Shown here: piece after piece, positions 15,712 through 26,010 of the stretch
How positions within the stretch are numbered: position 1 is the stretch's first letter
How the letters are laid out: each line of letters starts with the position of its first letter
Source of the DNA: Helicobacter pylori
Lineage (GTDB): Bacteria > Campylobacterota > Campylobacteria > Campylobacterales > Helicobacteraceae
Length of the DNA stretch: 64,000 nt
Assembly (NCBI RefSeq): GCF_001653455.1
Contig: NZ_CP011486.1
Location: 1,116,001 to 1,180,000, forward strand
Direction of reading: 5' to 3'
Notes under the pieces: generated by a model
The model's input: only the letters and a program-made list of their open reading frames with translations
What the model was told of the DNA's origin: nothing
The model's database searches: none
Translations under genes and position numbers: made by a program

Positions 15712-16935
15712 TTAGGAGTTTTCTTCTTGTTTATACCCTTTAAGAGCAAAGAAGAGGATATAAAAATAGCACAACAACGGCACGATATAAGCGTAGAGCA
15801 AATTTGATTCGGTTGCTGTTAGCATGTCTGTAACCACGCCTTGAATGGGGGGGATTAACGCTCCTCCCACAATCGCCATGCTAATCACTCCAGAAGCCTT
15901 AGAAGTGAGATGCCCTAAATTGAGCGTGGCCAAAGAAAAGATGGTAGGGAACATGATAGAGTTGAAAAAGCCTACAAAAGTCAAAGCGAATAGAGCGATC
16001 TTGCCTCCAATGAGAATGGCTAAAGCGATGAGAATAATAGAGCTTAAGGCGTTGAAAGCCAAATATTTATTAGGAGCGATTTTATTCATCAACGCACTGC
16101 CTAAAAAGCGCCCTACCATCGCGCCTCCCCAATAATACACCAGGTAATGCGCGCTTGCTTGATGGTCTAAATTCAAAAGTTTTTCAAAGCTTAACACCAA
16201 GAATGAACCAATTGCAACCTCGCCTCCCACATAGAAAAAGATCCCTAAAGCCCCAAAAACAAAGTGTTTGTGCGAAAAGAGGCTTTTTTGCGTCGTTTCT
16301 TTGGGCATTTCTTTTTCCACATCAGGCAATTTCAAAAGATACATGATGAACGCTAAAAGGAGCGAAAACGCCGCCAAGCCCAAATAAGGCATTTGAACGC
16401 TTTTAGCGTCCGCTAATTTATCCACCAAACTTAAATTATCGCCCATTTTAGTCGTGCTAAAAATAAACAAGCTCCCAAAAATAGGCCCTAAAGTCGTGCC
16501 AAGCGAATTGAACGCCTGGACTAAAACCAAGTTTCTGGCTTCTTTACCCTTTGAAAGCAAGGTTACAAAAGGGTTACCGGCGGTTTGCAAGCACACGATC
16601 CCACTCGCTAAAACAAACAACGCTCCTAAAAAAAACCCGTAAGAACCAAAATGCGCCGCTGGATAAAACAACGCGCACCCGCTCGCTGTGATCACAAAGC
16701 CAAGCACCACGCCAAAAGGGTAGCCGATTTTACTGATCACATTCCCAAAAACTCCTCCCATGATGAAATACGCCCCAAAAAAGCAAAATTGAATGAGAGA
16801 AGCTTCAAAATAAGTCAAGTCAAAAATGGGTTTTAAATGCGGGATTAAAATGTCGTTTAAAACCGTGATGAAACCCATTAAGAAGAATAACGCTGTTAAA
16901 CTCCCCAGCGCCAAAGTGTTAGAAGTTTTTTGCAT
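15712..16935 (-). CDS. gluP: glucose/galactose:sodium symporter (FucP-type MFS)
   Basis: A 407-aa MFS protein with 12 hydrophobic segments, the sugar importer of H. pylori. It shows the FucP/GluP-type features GYPFGVVLGF and QTAGNPFVTLLSKGKEARN, and the second-half segment GGAMVGRFLGSALM. It is the only glucose uptake system known in this organism and feeds glucokinase. The ATG at 16935 is preceded by AAAGGAAA. It is transcribed alone, followed by a C-rich tract and the repeat described above. Confidence 0.92.
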   Translation of the reverse strand: MQKTSNTLALGSLTALFFLMGFITVLNDILIPHLKPIFDLTYFEASLIQFCFFGAYFIMGGVFGNVISKIGYPFGVVLGFVITASGCALFYPAAHFGSYGFFLGALFVLASGIVCLQTAGNPFVTLLSKGKEARNLVLVQAFNSLGTTLGPIFGSLFIFSTTKMGDNLSLVDKLADAKSVQMPYLGLAAFSLLLAFIMYLLKLPDVEKEMPKETTQKSLFSHKHFVFGALGIFFYVGGEVAIGSFLVLSFEKLLNLDHQASAHYLVYYWGGAMVGRFLGSALMNKIAPNKYLAFNALSSIILIALAILIGGKIALFALTFVGFFNSIMFPTIFSLATLNLGHLTSKASGVISMAIVGGALIPPIQGVVTDMLTATESNLLYAYIVPLLCYFYILFFALKGYKQEENS

Positions 16936-17064
16936 ACCATTTCCTTTTATTGAATTGATACAATAATAATAATGTTATTGTAATTGTTTTGAGATAATAA
17001 ACGATTCAAATCAAGGAAAAGAGCCACAAAATGGGTAAAAAATGCCAAGCTCTTTAAAAAGAGC

Positions 17065-18372
17065 TTAACGAAAGATAAATACAGAAACAGAAATGATGCA
17101 GAGAATGATAATGCCGGAATTGATGGCTTTGAAGTCTTTTTGGACTAATTTGATAATACCATAAGATAAAAAGCCAAAGGCCAAGCCGTCGGTAATGGAA
17201 AAAGTTAAAGGCATCATCACCACGGTTAAAAAAGTGGAAACGCTAATGGCCATGTCCTTAAAATTCACCCCCTCTAACACGCTAAACATCAAAACCCCCA
17301 CTATCACTAGCACCGGATAAATCGCATTGCCAGGAATGGCTTTTAAAAGGGGTAAGCAAAAGAGCGTTAAAACAAAAAATAGCCCGGTAAAAACCGCCGT
17401 AAGCCCTGTACGCCCACCCTCTTCAACCCCGCTTGCGCTTTCTATAAAAGCTGTCGTGGTAGAAACGCCCACCACCGCACTCCCTAAAGAAGCCACCGCA
17501 TCCGCTTCTAAAGTCCTTTCTAATTCCTTGTTTTTTTCTTCATCATCAAAAAAATCAGTCTTGTGGCCAATCCCTGCAAGCGTGCCTAAAGAATCAAACA
17601 AATCGGTTACAAAAAAAGTGATGATAACCGGCACTAACGCCAAAGTGAAAGCCCCGCTCGCGTCAAAAAAAATGCCTTTAAAGTCTAGTTGAAAAGCGAT
17701 AGGGCTAATACTTGCGGGCATGGAAAAGAATTCGCTAGGGTAAGGGGCTAGCTTAAAAACCCATGCGAGAATGGAAGTGATTAAGACCGCTAGGATAAAA
17801 GAACCCTTGATTTTGAGCGTGTAGAGCGCAAAAGTTATAATGATCCCAAAAACCCCTAATAACACATGCGGATCGCTAAAGTCACCTAAGGTTACAAGCG
17901 TGGCTTTATGGGTAACGACAATATGCATTTCTTTAAGGCCAATAAATGCAATAAATGCACCTATCCCTGCACTCACCGCACGCCTTAAATCGCTAGGAAT
18001 GCTTCGCATGACCCAACTTCTAAACTTAGTGAAAGACAAGATTACAAAAATCACTCCAGAGAGCGCTACGATGCCTAAAGCACTCTGCCAAGGGAGTTTT
18101 AGCCCTTGAACTAGCCCAAAGCTAAAATAAGCTGACAACCCTAAGCCCACGCTCATGGCGATGGGGGTGTTCGCCCACAATCCGTTAAAAATACTCGCTA
18201 AGATAGTGATAATGGCTGTTGCACTTAAAAGGGCTTCATAAGGCATGTTGGCGTGAGAAAGGATAAGAGCGTTTAGTGGCACGATGTAAATCATGGTGAT
18301 AAAAGTCGTTAAACCCGCTCTAAACTCGGTGGCAATGTTCGTGTTGTGTTCTTTAAGCTTGAAAAACCCCAT
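17065..18372 (-). CDS. AzgA-type purine permease (NCS2 family)
   Basis: A 435-aa inner-membrane protein beginning FFKLKEHNTNIATEFRAGLT, which is the typical start of adenine/guanine/hypoxanthine permeases of the AzgA group. Also present are FDSLGTLAGIG and TTAFIESASGVEEGGRTG, the substrate-binding loop region of this family. H. pylori cannot make purines de novo, so purine base uptake is vital; together with deoD and nupC further on, this stretch is rich in nucleobase salvage genes. AAGGAG precedes the ATG. Exact bases transported are not evident. Confidence 0.88.
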   Translation of the reverse strand: MGFFKLKEHNTNIATEFRAGLTTFITMIYIVPLNALILSHANMPYEALLSATAIITILASIFNGLWANTPIAMSVGLGLSAYFSFGLVQGLKLPWQSALGIVALSGVIFVILSFTKFRSWVMRSIPSDLRRAVSAGIGAFIAFIGLKEMHIVVTHKATLVTLGDFSDPHVLLGVFGIIITFALYTLKIKGSFILAVLITSILAWVFKLAPYPSEFFSMPASISPIAFQLDFKGIFFDASGAFTLALVPVIITFFVTDLFDSLGTLAGIGHKTDFFDDEEKNKELERTLEADAVASLGSAVVGVSTTTAFIESASGVEEGGRTGLTAVFTGLFFVLTLFCLPLLKAIPGNAIYPVLVIVGVLMFSVLEGVNFKDMAISVSTFLTVVMMPLTFSITDGLAFGFLSYGIIKLVQKDFKAINSGIIILCIISVSVFIFR

Positions 18373-18599
18373 GTTAGATAACTCCTTACTATTTGGTATA
18401 GATTAATTTAATAAGGGGCTTTGGGGTTATCTTACCACTACTTTATTTTAAATTGCCTTAAGGTATTTATTTGTTTTGTTTAAATTAAGAGGAGTGAGTA
18501 AAAAATCCTTTTTTTAAAAAACTTTAACGATTCTTTTAAAAGTGTTTTTGAGTAATAATTTTTTAGATGGATTTTTATTGGCTTAAAAAGAGATCGTTG

Positions 18600-18677
18600 C
18601 AAAACCCCCATAAGTGGAATTTATGGGGATAAATTTTAAAAAGGAGCTTGCCATGGAAACTAAAAATGGCAAAAGCG
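18600..18677 (-). ncRNA. IsoA-like antisense RNA of the decayed aapA locus (predicted)
   Basis: On the minus strand TATAAT (complement of 18683-18688) would start a transcript near 18677. It would run over the decayed aapA start region and end at the hairpin CCCCATAA/TTATGGGG (18606-18613 with 18621-18628), followed by TTTT. This is the architecture of IsoA RNAs. The corresponding sense promoter is lost. Expression is inferred from the promoter only. Confidence 0.45.
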
Positions 18678-18694
18678 AATGCATTATACCTTAA
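18653..18694 (+). pseudogene. decayed aapA toxin gene
   Basis: The leader (hairpin CCCCATAA/TTATGGGG, AAGGAG) and the first codons match the intact aapA1 at 20909, but small deletions shift the frame and it stops after 13 codons instead of 30. The -10 box that aapA1 has before its leader is also missing here (CAAAAC in place of TAAAAT plus spacer). Downstream, ATTATACCTTAAAATTTCG still matches aapA1. The 5' hairpin no longer has its complementary partner at the 3' end. This fills most of the 400-base gap between the purine permease gene and hopQ. Confidence 0.75.
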
Positions 18695-18720
18695 AATTTC
18701 GTTTTTAAGTTGTTGTTTTT

Positions 18721-18746
18721 GAAAACCTTTAGTTTTAGAGGTTTTC
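18721..18746 (+). terminator. hairpin at the end of the decayed aapA locus
   Basis: GAAAACCT and AGGTTTTC form a perfect 8-bp stem around a 10-base loop. It ends 30 bases before the hopQ stop codon, which is on the other strand, so it could serve either transcript. T-rich tails are weak on both sides. Confidence 0.45.
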
Positions 18747-18776
18747 TTAGATTTAAACCCCCTCCTAAGAGAGCGT

Positions 18777-20663
18777 CTAATACGCAAACACATAATTGAG
18801 ATACACGCTATAAAGCCTTCGGTATTCTAGTTTAGTGCCTAAAAAAGAATAGTAATTGGTGTTAATGGTAGGGATTTTCACGCCTAATTCCATGCCATGT
18901 TGGGCTGCATGATGACCATCTTTTTTCTTAGGTCTAGCGAGATTGGTTCTTAAGCCTAAATTGAATAAAAATTGGAAATTAGCCGTATTCACTTTAGCGT
19001 TATAAACATTACTGATGGTTTTTAAATTCACGAATTGAGAATTAAGCCATGAAGTCCCCGCTAACGCAATACCTCCAAAAAGCCCGAAAGAAAGCTTGTT
19101 GTTTTTGCCTAAAAAGTTGGTGTTTTTGTCGTTGATGAAATTATAAAGGACATCTGTCCCCACCCCATAAGTCCAAACATCAGAAGCCGAGTTAAAAAAG
19201 CTGGATTTGATATAAGCATGGTTGTAATCAAAGAAGCCATAATACCTTAGCCCCCACCTTTTCTTTTCCCCAAAAAATTGCTTATAGCCCACTTGCACGC
19301 CAAGGCCGTTCATCGCGCCGTTGTTGGTTTGAGAGCCAATAATGCCCACTCGTTTGAAAGGGTTGTTGCCCAGTTCTTGAACAATAGTGTTAGCGAGGGT
19401 TTCAGCTTGATTGATTTGAGGCGTTTGGCTAGAAAAAGAAGTAGTGCTGCTTTCTAGCGAAGCTAGAGTGTTTTTCACGCCCGCACAACCTTTCCCCCAA
19501 GTGTTACTAGAAACGCTTTCGCTTGAAGCATTCGCGCTGCATTCTTCTAAAGAGTTTTTAAGCGATCCTGTAGAAATTTTATTAAAATCGCTCCCAACTT
19601 GATTGGCCAGTTTTAAAACCTCTGTTTGGGATTGAGCGTTTTTGAGCATGCTTTGAGCCAAAGCAATGCTATCAGGGGAGTTAAGGTTGAAGTTGTTGGG
19701 TTGCACGATATTTTTTATGGTATTAAGTTGTTGGGTTTCTTTTACAATTTTTTGCGCGTTATCAACCATCTCTGAAATAGCGCTAAACTCCGTGCCAAAA
19801 ACGCTGCATGAGTTTTGGTTAGCGCTTGTTTGCCACGAAGGGGTGTTTGCGTTATTGCCATCACTACTTTTCCCTTTCAACATCGGGCAATTGTCTTGAA
19901 GGGTGTTAATGATTGTTTGCGCTTGAGTCAAAAGATTTTGTGCATCATTAATAACGGTATTAGTAACACTAATTGTAGTATCAGCAGCATTATTATTGTC
20001 ATTATCAACATTGATGTTTTTAGCGTTGGTTCCTGTTTTGATGGTTACTTCCATTGTTTTTGTCGTATTGTTTAAGGTAGGGAGACCTTCTTTCAAAGCG
20101 GTTTGGATAATTTGATACGCTTTATTGATCGCTGCGAATTGTTCAATGGATAGATGAGAATTTTTGCCCGCTGGAAGAGTCCCTAAACCATTACTACCGC
20201 AAGTGATTGAATTTGAATTTTGTCCTGGCTGGTTGTAAAAAGTTTCTGTGATGTTGTGATTGGGTTTATCCGTATAGCCTCCGCACACGATTGCATAGCC
20301 TATGCTATTCCATAGCCCTATCGTGGATTGGAGTGCTAAAAGCGTGGCTTGATAGGCAGGGGAATTGGTTGTTGTATCAACTAAATTTTGCGCGCTTTTA
20401 TTTAAATGGTCAATCGCTTGATTAATGGCCGAAGCGCTGTTTACATTAATCGCTTCTTGATTGGAGTTATTATGATTAGTCAAAAGCTTGTTTAAGTTTT
20501 CATAAGCGTCTGAAAGTTTTTGTACCTTGTCGGCATTTTTCACTTTTTGAACCGCTTCACCGATTTGATAGCCCACGCTTAAAAAAACGCCGTTGTCCTC
20601 AGCACGGAGCAATGACGCTGCAAGAGTTAGAGAAAGTAGAATCGTTTTTTTGTGTTTTTTCAT
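18777..20663 (-). CDS. hopQ: HopQ outer membrane adhesin
   Basis: HopQ binds human CEACAM receptors at the bacterial surface and supports CagA delivery. The 628-aa protein starts with the signal peptide [20 protein letters not shown], cut before AEDNG, and ends in the Hop-family beta-barrel with terminal aromatic residue (YVFAY). The extracellular domain between has the cysteine pairs C-GGY...ITCG, NCPML...NSC and EECS...GCAG expected for HopQ. The middle loop ([19 protein letters not shown] and following) differs from my memory of type I alleles and suggests type II, the form more often seen in cag-negative strains. The ATG at 20663 is behind AAGGA. Two aapA-type loci flank the gene. Confidence 0.93.
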   Translation of the reverse strand: MKKHKKTILLSLTLAASLLRAEDNGVFLSVGYQIGEAVQKVKNADKVQKLSDAYENLNKLLTNHNNSNQEAINVNSASAINQAIDHLNKSAQNLVDTTTNSPAYQATLLALQSTIGLWNSIGYAIVCGGYTDKPNHNITETFYNQPGQNSNSITCGSNGLGTLPAGKNSHLSIEQFAAINKAYQIIQTALKEGLPTLNNTTKTMEVTIKTGTNAKNINVDNDNNNAADTTISVTNTVINDAQNLLTQAQTIINTLQDNCPMLKGKSSDGNNANTPSWQTSANQNSCSVFGTEFSAISEMVDNAQKIVKETQQLNTIKNIVQPNNFNLNSPDSIALAQSMLKNAQSQTEVLKLANQVGSDFNKISTGSLKNSLEECSANASSESVSSNTWGKGCAGVKNTLASLESSTTSFSSQTPQINQAETLANTIVQELGNNPFKRVGIIGSQTNNGAMNGLGVQVGYKQFFGEKKRWGLRYYGFFDYNHAYIKSSFFNSASDVWTYGVGTDVLYNFINDKNTNFLGKNNKLSFGLFGGIALAGTSWLNSQFVNLKTISNVYNAKVNTANFQFLFNLGLRTNLARPKKKDGHHAAQHGMELGVKIPTINTNYYSFLGTKLEYRRLYSVYLNYVFAY

Positions 20664-20850
20664 AAAATGTTCCTTAAAGTAATTTTTTTGTTGCAAAAAT
20701 ATTCTAAAATGATAATATATTTACAATGCGTTTAATTTTACTATAAATTTGTTGGATTTCAAAAAAAGTTCTAGGGTGTTTTGATGCACTCAATCAAGCT
20801 TTTAAGAGTGTTTTTAACTTAATAGGATTTAGTTTTTAGAGAGATTGTTG

Positions 20851-20856
20851 TAAAAT
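20851..20856 (+). promoter_or_regulatory. -10 box of the aapA1 transcript
   Basis: TAAAAT stands 6 bases before the run CCCCCATAAG, which would be close to the 5' end of the mRNA. The decayed copy at 18600 lacks this box. Confidence 0.55.
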
Positions 20857-20857
20857 A

Positions 20858-20937
20858 AACACCCCCATAAGTGCAATTATGGGGATAAATTTCCATAAGG
20901 AGTTTGTCATGGCTACCAAACATGGCAAAAACTCTTG
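20858..20937 (-). ncRNA. isoA1: IsoA1 antisense RNA (antitoxin of aapA1)
   Basis: On the minus strand TATAAT (complement of 20944-20949) lies inside the aapA1 reading frame. A transcript from about 20937 covers the aapA1 start codon and ribosome binding site and reaches the hairpin at 20863-20884 followed by a T-rich tail, about 80 bases in all. That is the size and position known for IsoA RNAs, which pair with the active aapA mRNA and block its translation. The ends are estimates. Confidence 0.8.
20862..20884 (+). promoter_or_regulatory. 5' hairpin and long-distance pairing element of aapA1 mRNA
   Basis: CCCCATAA (20863-20870) pairs with TTATGGGG (20877-20884). The same 5' segment CCCCCATAAG (20862-20871) is perfectly complementary to CTTATGGGGG at 21102-21111, 230 bases downstream. 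This agrees with the known control of AapA1, in which the full-length mRNA is kept untranslatable by pairing of its ends until the 3' end is trimmed. Confidence 0.7.
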
Positions 20938-21001
20938 GAGAACATTATACCTTGAAATTTCGTTTTTGGGGTGTAAAGTTGTTGTTTTATTGAAGCGATA
21001 G
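20909..21001 (+). CDS. aapA1: AapA1 type I toxin peptide
   Basis: This 30-codon ORF encodes a peptide starting MATKHGKNSWRTLYLEISFL and ending in a hydrophobic-basic tail (VVVLLKR). It is nearly identical to the AapA1 toxin of H. pylori, a small inner-membrane-targeting peptide that stops growth and triggers coccoid conversion. AAGGAG precedes the ATG. The antisense IsoA1 promoter is embedded in the coding sequence. The long leader hairpin and the complementary 3' end are intact, so the locus looks functional. It is far too short for ordinary gene calling. It lies between hopQ and deoD. Confidence 0.88.
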   Translation: MATKHGKNSWRTLYLEISFLGCKVVVLLKR

Positions 21002-21053
21002 TTTTGTAAAACGAAGTTTCTGTAAAACGATAGCTTTTAGTTTTTTAAGAGTT

Positions 21054-21081
21054 CCCTTAAGGCTTTAGCTTTAAGGGTTTT
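21054..21081 (+). terminator. hairpin in the aapA1 3' region
   Basis: CCCTTAA (21054-21060) and TTAAGGG (21071-21077) pair around a 10-base loop and are followed by TTTTCC. It lies upstream of the complementary 3' segment at 21102-21111, so in the full-length mRNA it is internal. It may instead mark the trimmed 3' end. Confidence 0.45.
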
Positions 21082-21134
21082 CCTTAAAAGTTTATCCTTA
21101 ACTTATGGGGGCAAAAAATAAAGCTTAAAGATCG

Positions 21135-23074
<1,940 letters not shown>

Positions 23075-23085
23075 CTCTTGTCCTT

Positions 23086-24342
23086 TTAATGAGCGTTTAG
23101 CCCTATGAATAGCCCGGCGATAGTCGCACTCATGAAATTAGAAAGCGTGCCTGCAAGCACCGCTTTTAAAGCGAGCCTTGCAATGAGATCTTTCTTATTA
23201 GGCACTAAATTACCAAGCCCACCAATGAGCATAGCGACTGAACTTAAATTCGCAAAACCGCACAACGCAAAAGTGATGATCGCTTTAGTTTTTTCGCTTA
23301 AAATTAAAGGAGGGTTATCGCCCAAATAAGGCAATAATTGCATATAGCCCACAAATTCATTGAGAGCGATTTTAATGCCTATGATTTCCCCGGCAATCCC
23401 GGCTTGACTCCAAGGAATGCCTAACATAAAGGCTAAAGGCTTTAAAAGAGCGCCTAAAATTAATCCTAAAGACAAATTCTCCATGCCTAAAAATCCCCCT
23501 ACAACCCCTAAAAGCCCGTTAATGAGTGCAAGCATTCCCACAAAGGCTAAAAGCATCGCTCCCACATGCAAGGCTAAATGAAGCCCTGTGCTTGCCCCAT
23601 TAGCGATAGCTTCTATAGCATTGACATGCTTTTCTACGGAAACATCCATGCGGTTAGAGATTTTTTCATTTTGCGGATAGATGATTTTAGCGAACAACAA
23701 ACCCCCGGGAGCGGACATAAATGAAGCAGCGATCAAATAAGGCAAAGGAATGCCCATGCTCGCATACCCGGCCAACACAGGCCCTGCAACGCTCGCCATG
23801 CCCACGCACATGACCGCAAAAATCTCTGAATCGCTCATGCTTTTCAAATAAGGCTTAATGACTAGGGGTGCTTCGGTGTGCGCGACAAAAATATTAGCCG
23901 CTGCACTCATGCTTTCTGCTTTAGAAGTGCCTAAACATTTTCGCAACGCCCCACCAATGAGATTGATCACTAAAGGCATGATTTTTAAATAATATAAAAG
24001 CGAAATCAAGCTAGCAAAAAAGATAATTATCGCTAAAACATTGATCGCAAAAATAAACCCCCCTATCCCTTGATCGCCTTTGGCGTTTGGAGCGAGATTG
24101 CCAAATAAGAAGCGCACCCCCTCATAGCCGTAAGAAATTACGCTTTGTATGCCACTAGCTAAACTTTGGAGTATTTCCCTACCTAAAGGCACATATAAAG
24201 CAAACGCTCCTAAAGCCACCTGGATCACAAACGCAATGATAATCGTGCGATAATTAATAGCCCTTTTATTGCCAGAAAAAACCCAAGCAATAAGAAAAAG
24301 CACCGCCATCCCTACAACACTAAAAAGAGAGCTAGAAATCAT
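23086..24342 (-). CDS. nupC: concentrative nucleoside transporter NupC
   Basis: A 418-aa inner-membrane nucleoside/cation symporter of the CNT family. Family motifs seen are [17 protein letters not shown] (compare GxNxFxGxTEAPL), [19 protein letters not shown] in the middle, and the C-terminal [19 protein letters not shown]. It brings in nucleosides for DeoD and DeoB, whose genes follow directly in the same operon. I use the ATG at 24342, with AGGGA upstream. A TTG two codons earlier is the alternative start. Confidence 0.93.
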   Translation of the reverse strand: MISSSLFSVVGMAVLFLIAWVFSGNKRAINYRTIIIAFVIQVALGAFALYVPLGREILQSLASGIQSVISYGYEGVRFLFGNLAPNAKGDQGIGGFIFAINVLAIIIFFASLISLLYYLKIMPLVINLIGGALRKCLGTSKAESMSAAANIFVAHTEAPLVIKPYLKSMSDSEIFAVMCVGMASVAGPVLAGYASMGIPLPYLIAASFMSAPGGLLFAKIIYPQNEKISNRMDVSVEKHVNAIEAIANGASTGLHLALHVGAMLLAFVGMLALINGLLGVVGGFLGMENLSLGLILGALLKPLAFMLGIPWSQAGIAGEIIGIKIALNEFVGYMQLLPYLGDNPPLILSEKTKAIITFALCGFANLSSVAMLIGGLGNLVPNKKDLIARLALKAVLAGTLSNFMSATIAGLFIGLNAH

Positions 24343-24443
24343 CGTCAAATCCCTAAGAAATTTAAAAGATGCAACGCTATTGTAGTTTAGATTTTCTAAA
24401 AAAAAGATTAAATGGAGTTTAAACGAATATTAAATCAAAATCA

Positions 24444-24521
24444 TGGTGTCAAGAGGGGGACTTGAACCCCCGACCTCCGGCTTATGAGACCAGCGCTCTA
24501 AACCAGCTGAGCTACCTTGAC
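24444..24521 (-). tRNA. tRNA-Met (CAT)
   Basis: The minus strand folds as a standard tRNA: acceptor GTCAAGG with TCTTGAC, D arm GCTCAGCTGG, anticodon loop CTCATAA, T arm GGGGGTTCAAGTCCCCC, and an encoded CCA. The fully paired first position argues against the initiator. An isoleucine tRNA with modified CAT is a less likely alternative. It sits between nupC and the divergent MFS gene. The rest of this gap is AT-rich promoter DNA. Confidence 0.93.
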
Positions 24522-24647
24522 ACAAGCAAATATAAAATGATAAAAAATAAAGAATAGATTATACAAAAAATTTTCTTAAAAATCCATTAAAATTTTATTA
24601 TTAATCCTACTTTCCTAAATTAATAATAAAAATTGGATATTTTCTTG

Positions 24648-24653
24648 TAAAAT
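24648..24653 (+). promoter_or_regulatory. -10 box that places transcription start on the MFS start codon
   Basis: TAAAAT preceded by TTGG and T-rich DNA lies 7 bases before the ATG of the next gene. A start of transcription 7-8 bases downstream would fall on, or one base before, the A of ATG. No ribosome binding site lies between. The mRNA is therefore probably leaderless. Confidence 0.5.
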
Positions 24654-24660
24654 ACTGCAC

Positions 24661-25992
24661 ATGTTTAAGAAAATTTTTCCATTGGCGTTAGTGTCGTCGT
24701 TGCGGTTTTTAGGGCTTTTTATTGTCTTGCCTGTTATTAGCTTGTATGCGGATAGTTTCCATTCAAGCAGTCCCCTACTCGTGGGTTTAGCGGTGGGCGG
24801 AGCGTATCTTACGCAGATTATCTTTCAAACCCCCATGGGCATTCTTAGCGATAAGATAGGCCGTAAAGTGGTGGTGGTGGTGTGCTTGTTATTGTTTTTA
24901 ATAGGCTCATTAGTGTGCTTTATAGCGAACGATATTGTTTGGCTCGTTATCGGGCGCTTCATTCAAGGCATGGGGGCTTTAGGGGGGGTCGTTAGCGCGA
25001 TGGTGGCTGATGAAGTGAAAGAAGAAGAGCGCACCAAAGCCATGGCCATCATGGGGGCGTTTATTTTCATTAGCTTTACCATAAGCATGGCGATTGGTCC
25101 GGGAGTTGTGGCGTTTTTTGGGGACGCGAAATGGCTCTTTTTGCTCACAGCGATCTTAACTCTATTGAGTTTATTGATGCTTTTAAAAGTCAAAGACGCC
25201 CCTAAAATTTCTTATCAAATCAACAATAAAACAGCTTACCAACCCAACTCCAAAGCCTTGTATCTCTTGTATCTAAGCTCTTTTTTTGAAAAAGCGTTCA
25301 TGACGCTTATTTTTGTGCTGATCCCTTTAGCCTTAGTGAATGAATTCCATAAAGATGAAAGCTTTTTAATCTTGGTGTATGTGCCTGGAGCCTTGCTAGG
25401 GGTTTTAAGCATGGGAGTAGCGAGCGTTATGGCTGAAAAATACAATAAGCCTAAGGGGGTGATGCTTTCTGGCGTATTGTTGTTTATTGTGAGTTATTTG
25501 TGTTTGTTTTTAGCGGACTCTAGCTTTTTGGGTAAATATTTATGGCTTTTTATTGTTGGGGTGGCGTTTTTCTTTATTGGCTTTGCCACCTTAGAGCCTA
25601 TCATGCAATCTTTAGCGTCTAAGTTCGCTAAAGTGCATGAAAAAGGCAAGGTTTTAGGGCAATTCACTACTTTTGGCTATTTAGGGAGCTTTGTTGGGGG
25701 CGTGAGCGGGGGGTTGAGCTACCATCGTTTAGGCGTTTCTAACACAAGTTTAATCGTTGTAGCTTTAGGGCTTATTTGGGGTTTATCGCTCTTTTTGCTC
25801 CATAACCCTTCCAAGCAAAAAAATGTTTATTTCCCCTTAGACGCCTACAATGAGGAACAATTTGAAACTTTAGGGGATAAAATTATTGAATGGTATGTCA
25901 ATATTAGCGAAGAAATCATTATTGTGAAATATAATTCCGATCACATTAGCGAAGAAGAAATCATTCACTTAGCGCAAAACTTTAGAAAATAA
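24661..25992 (+). CDS. YajR-like MFS transporter with C-terminal cytoplasmic domain
   Basis: A 443-aa protein with 12 hydrophobic segments and the MFS motif GILSDKIGRKVVVV at about residues 61-74. After the last helix there is a soluble tail of about 65 residues (FPLDAYNEEQFE and onward) with the alternating strand-helix pattern of the YAM domain known from E. coli YajR. It is commonly annotated as a multidrug efflux protein. The substrate is unknown. It appears to lack a leader (see the promoter entry). The ttcA-like gene follows after 18 bases. Confidence 0.82.
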   Translation: MFKKIFPLALVSSLRFLGLFIVLPVISLYADSFHSSSPLLVGLAVGGAYLTQIIFQTPMGILSDKIGRKVVVVVCLLLFLIGSLVCFIANDIVWLVIGRFIQGMGALGGVVSAMVADEVKEEERTKAMAIMGAFIFISFTISMAIGPGVVAFFGDAKWLFLLTAILTLLSLLMLLKVKDAPKISYQINNKTAYQPNSKALYLLYLSSFFEKAFMTLIFVLIPLALVNEFHKDESFLILVYVPGALLGVLSMGVASVMAEKYNKPKGVMLSGVLLFIVSYLCLFLADSSFLGKYLWLFIVGVAFFFIGFATLEPIMQSLASKFAKVHEKGKVLGQFTTFGYLGSFVGGVSGGLSYHRLGVSNTSLIVVALGLIWGLSLFLLHNPSKQKNVYFPLDAYNEEQFETLGDKIIEWYVNISEEIIIVKYNSDHISEEEIIHLAQNFRK

Positions 25993-26010
25993 AACCATCA
26001 AGGATCAAAA

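Noticed and set aside
18575-18793. 72-codon minus-strand ORF downstream of hopQ
   Set aside because: It is antisense to the decayed aapA locus, overlaps the hopQ stop, and has no start signals. The aapA reading explains the sequence better.
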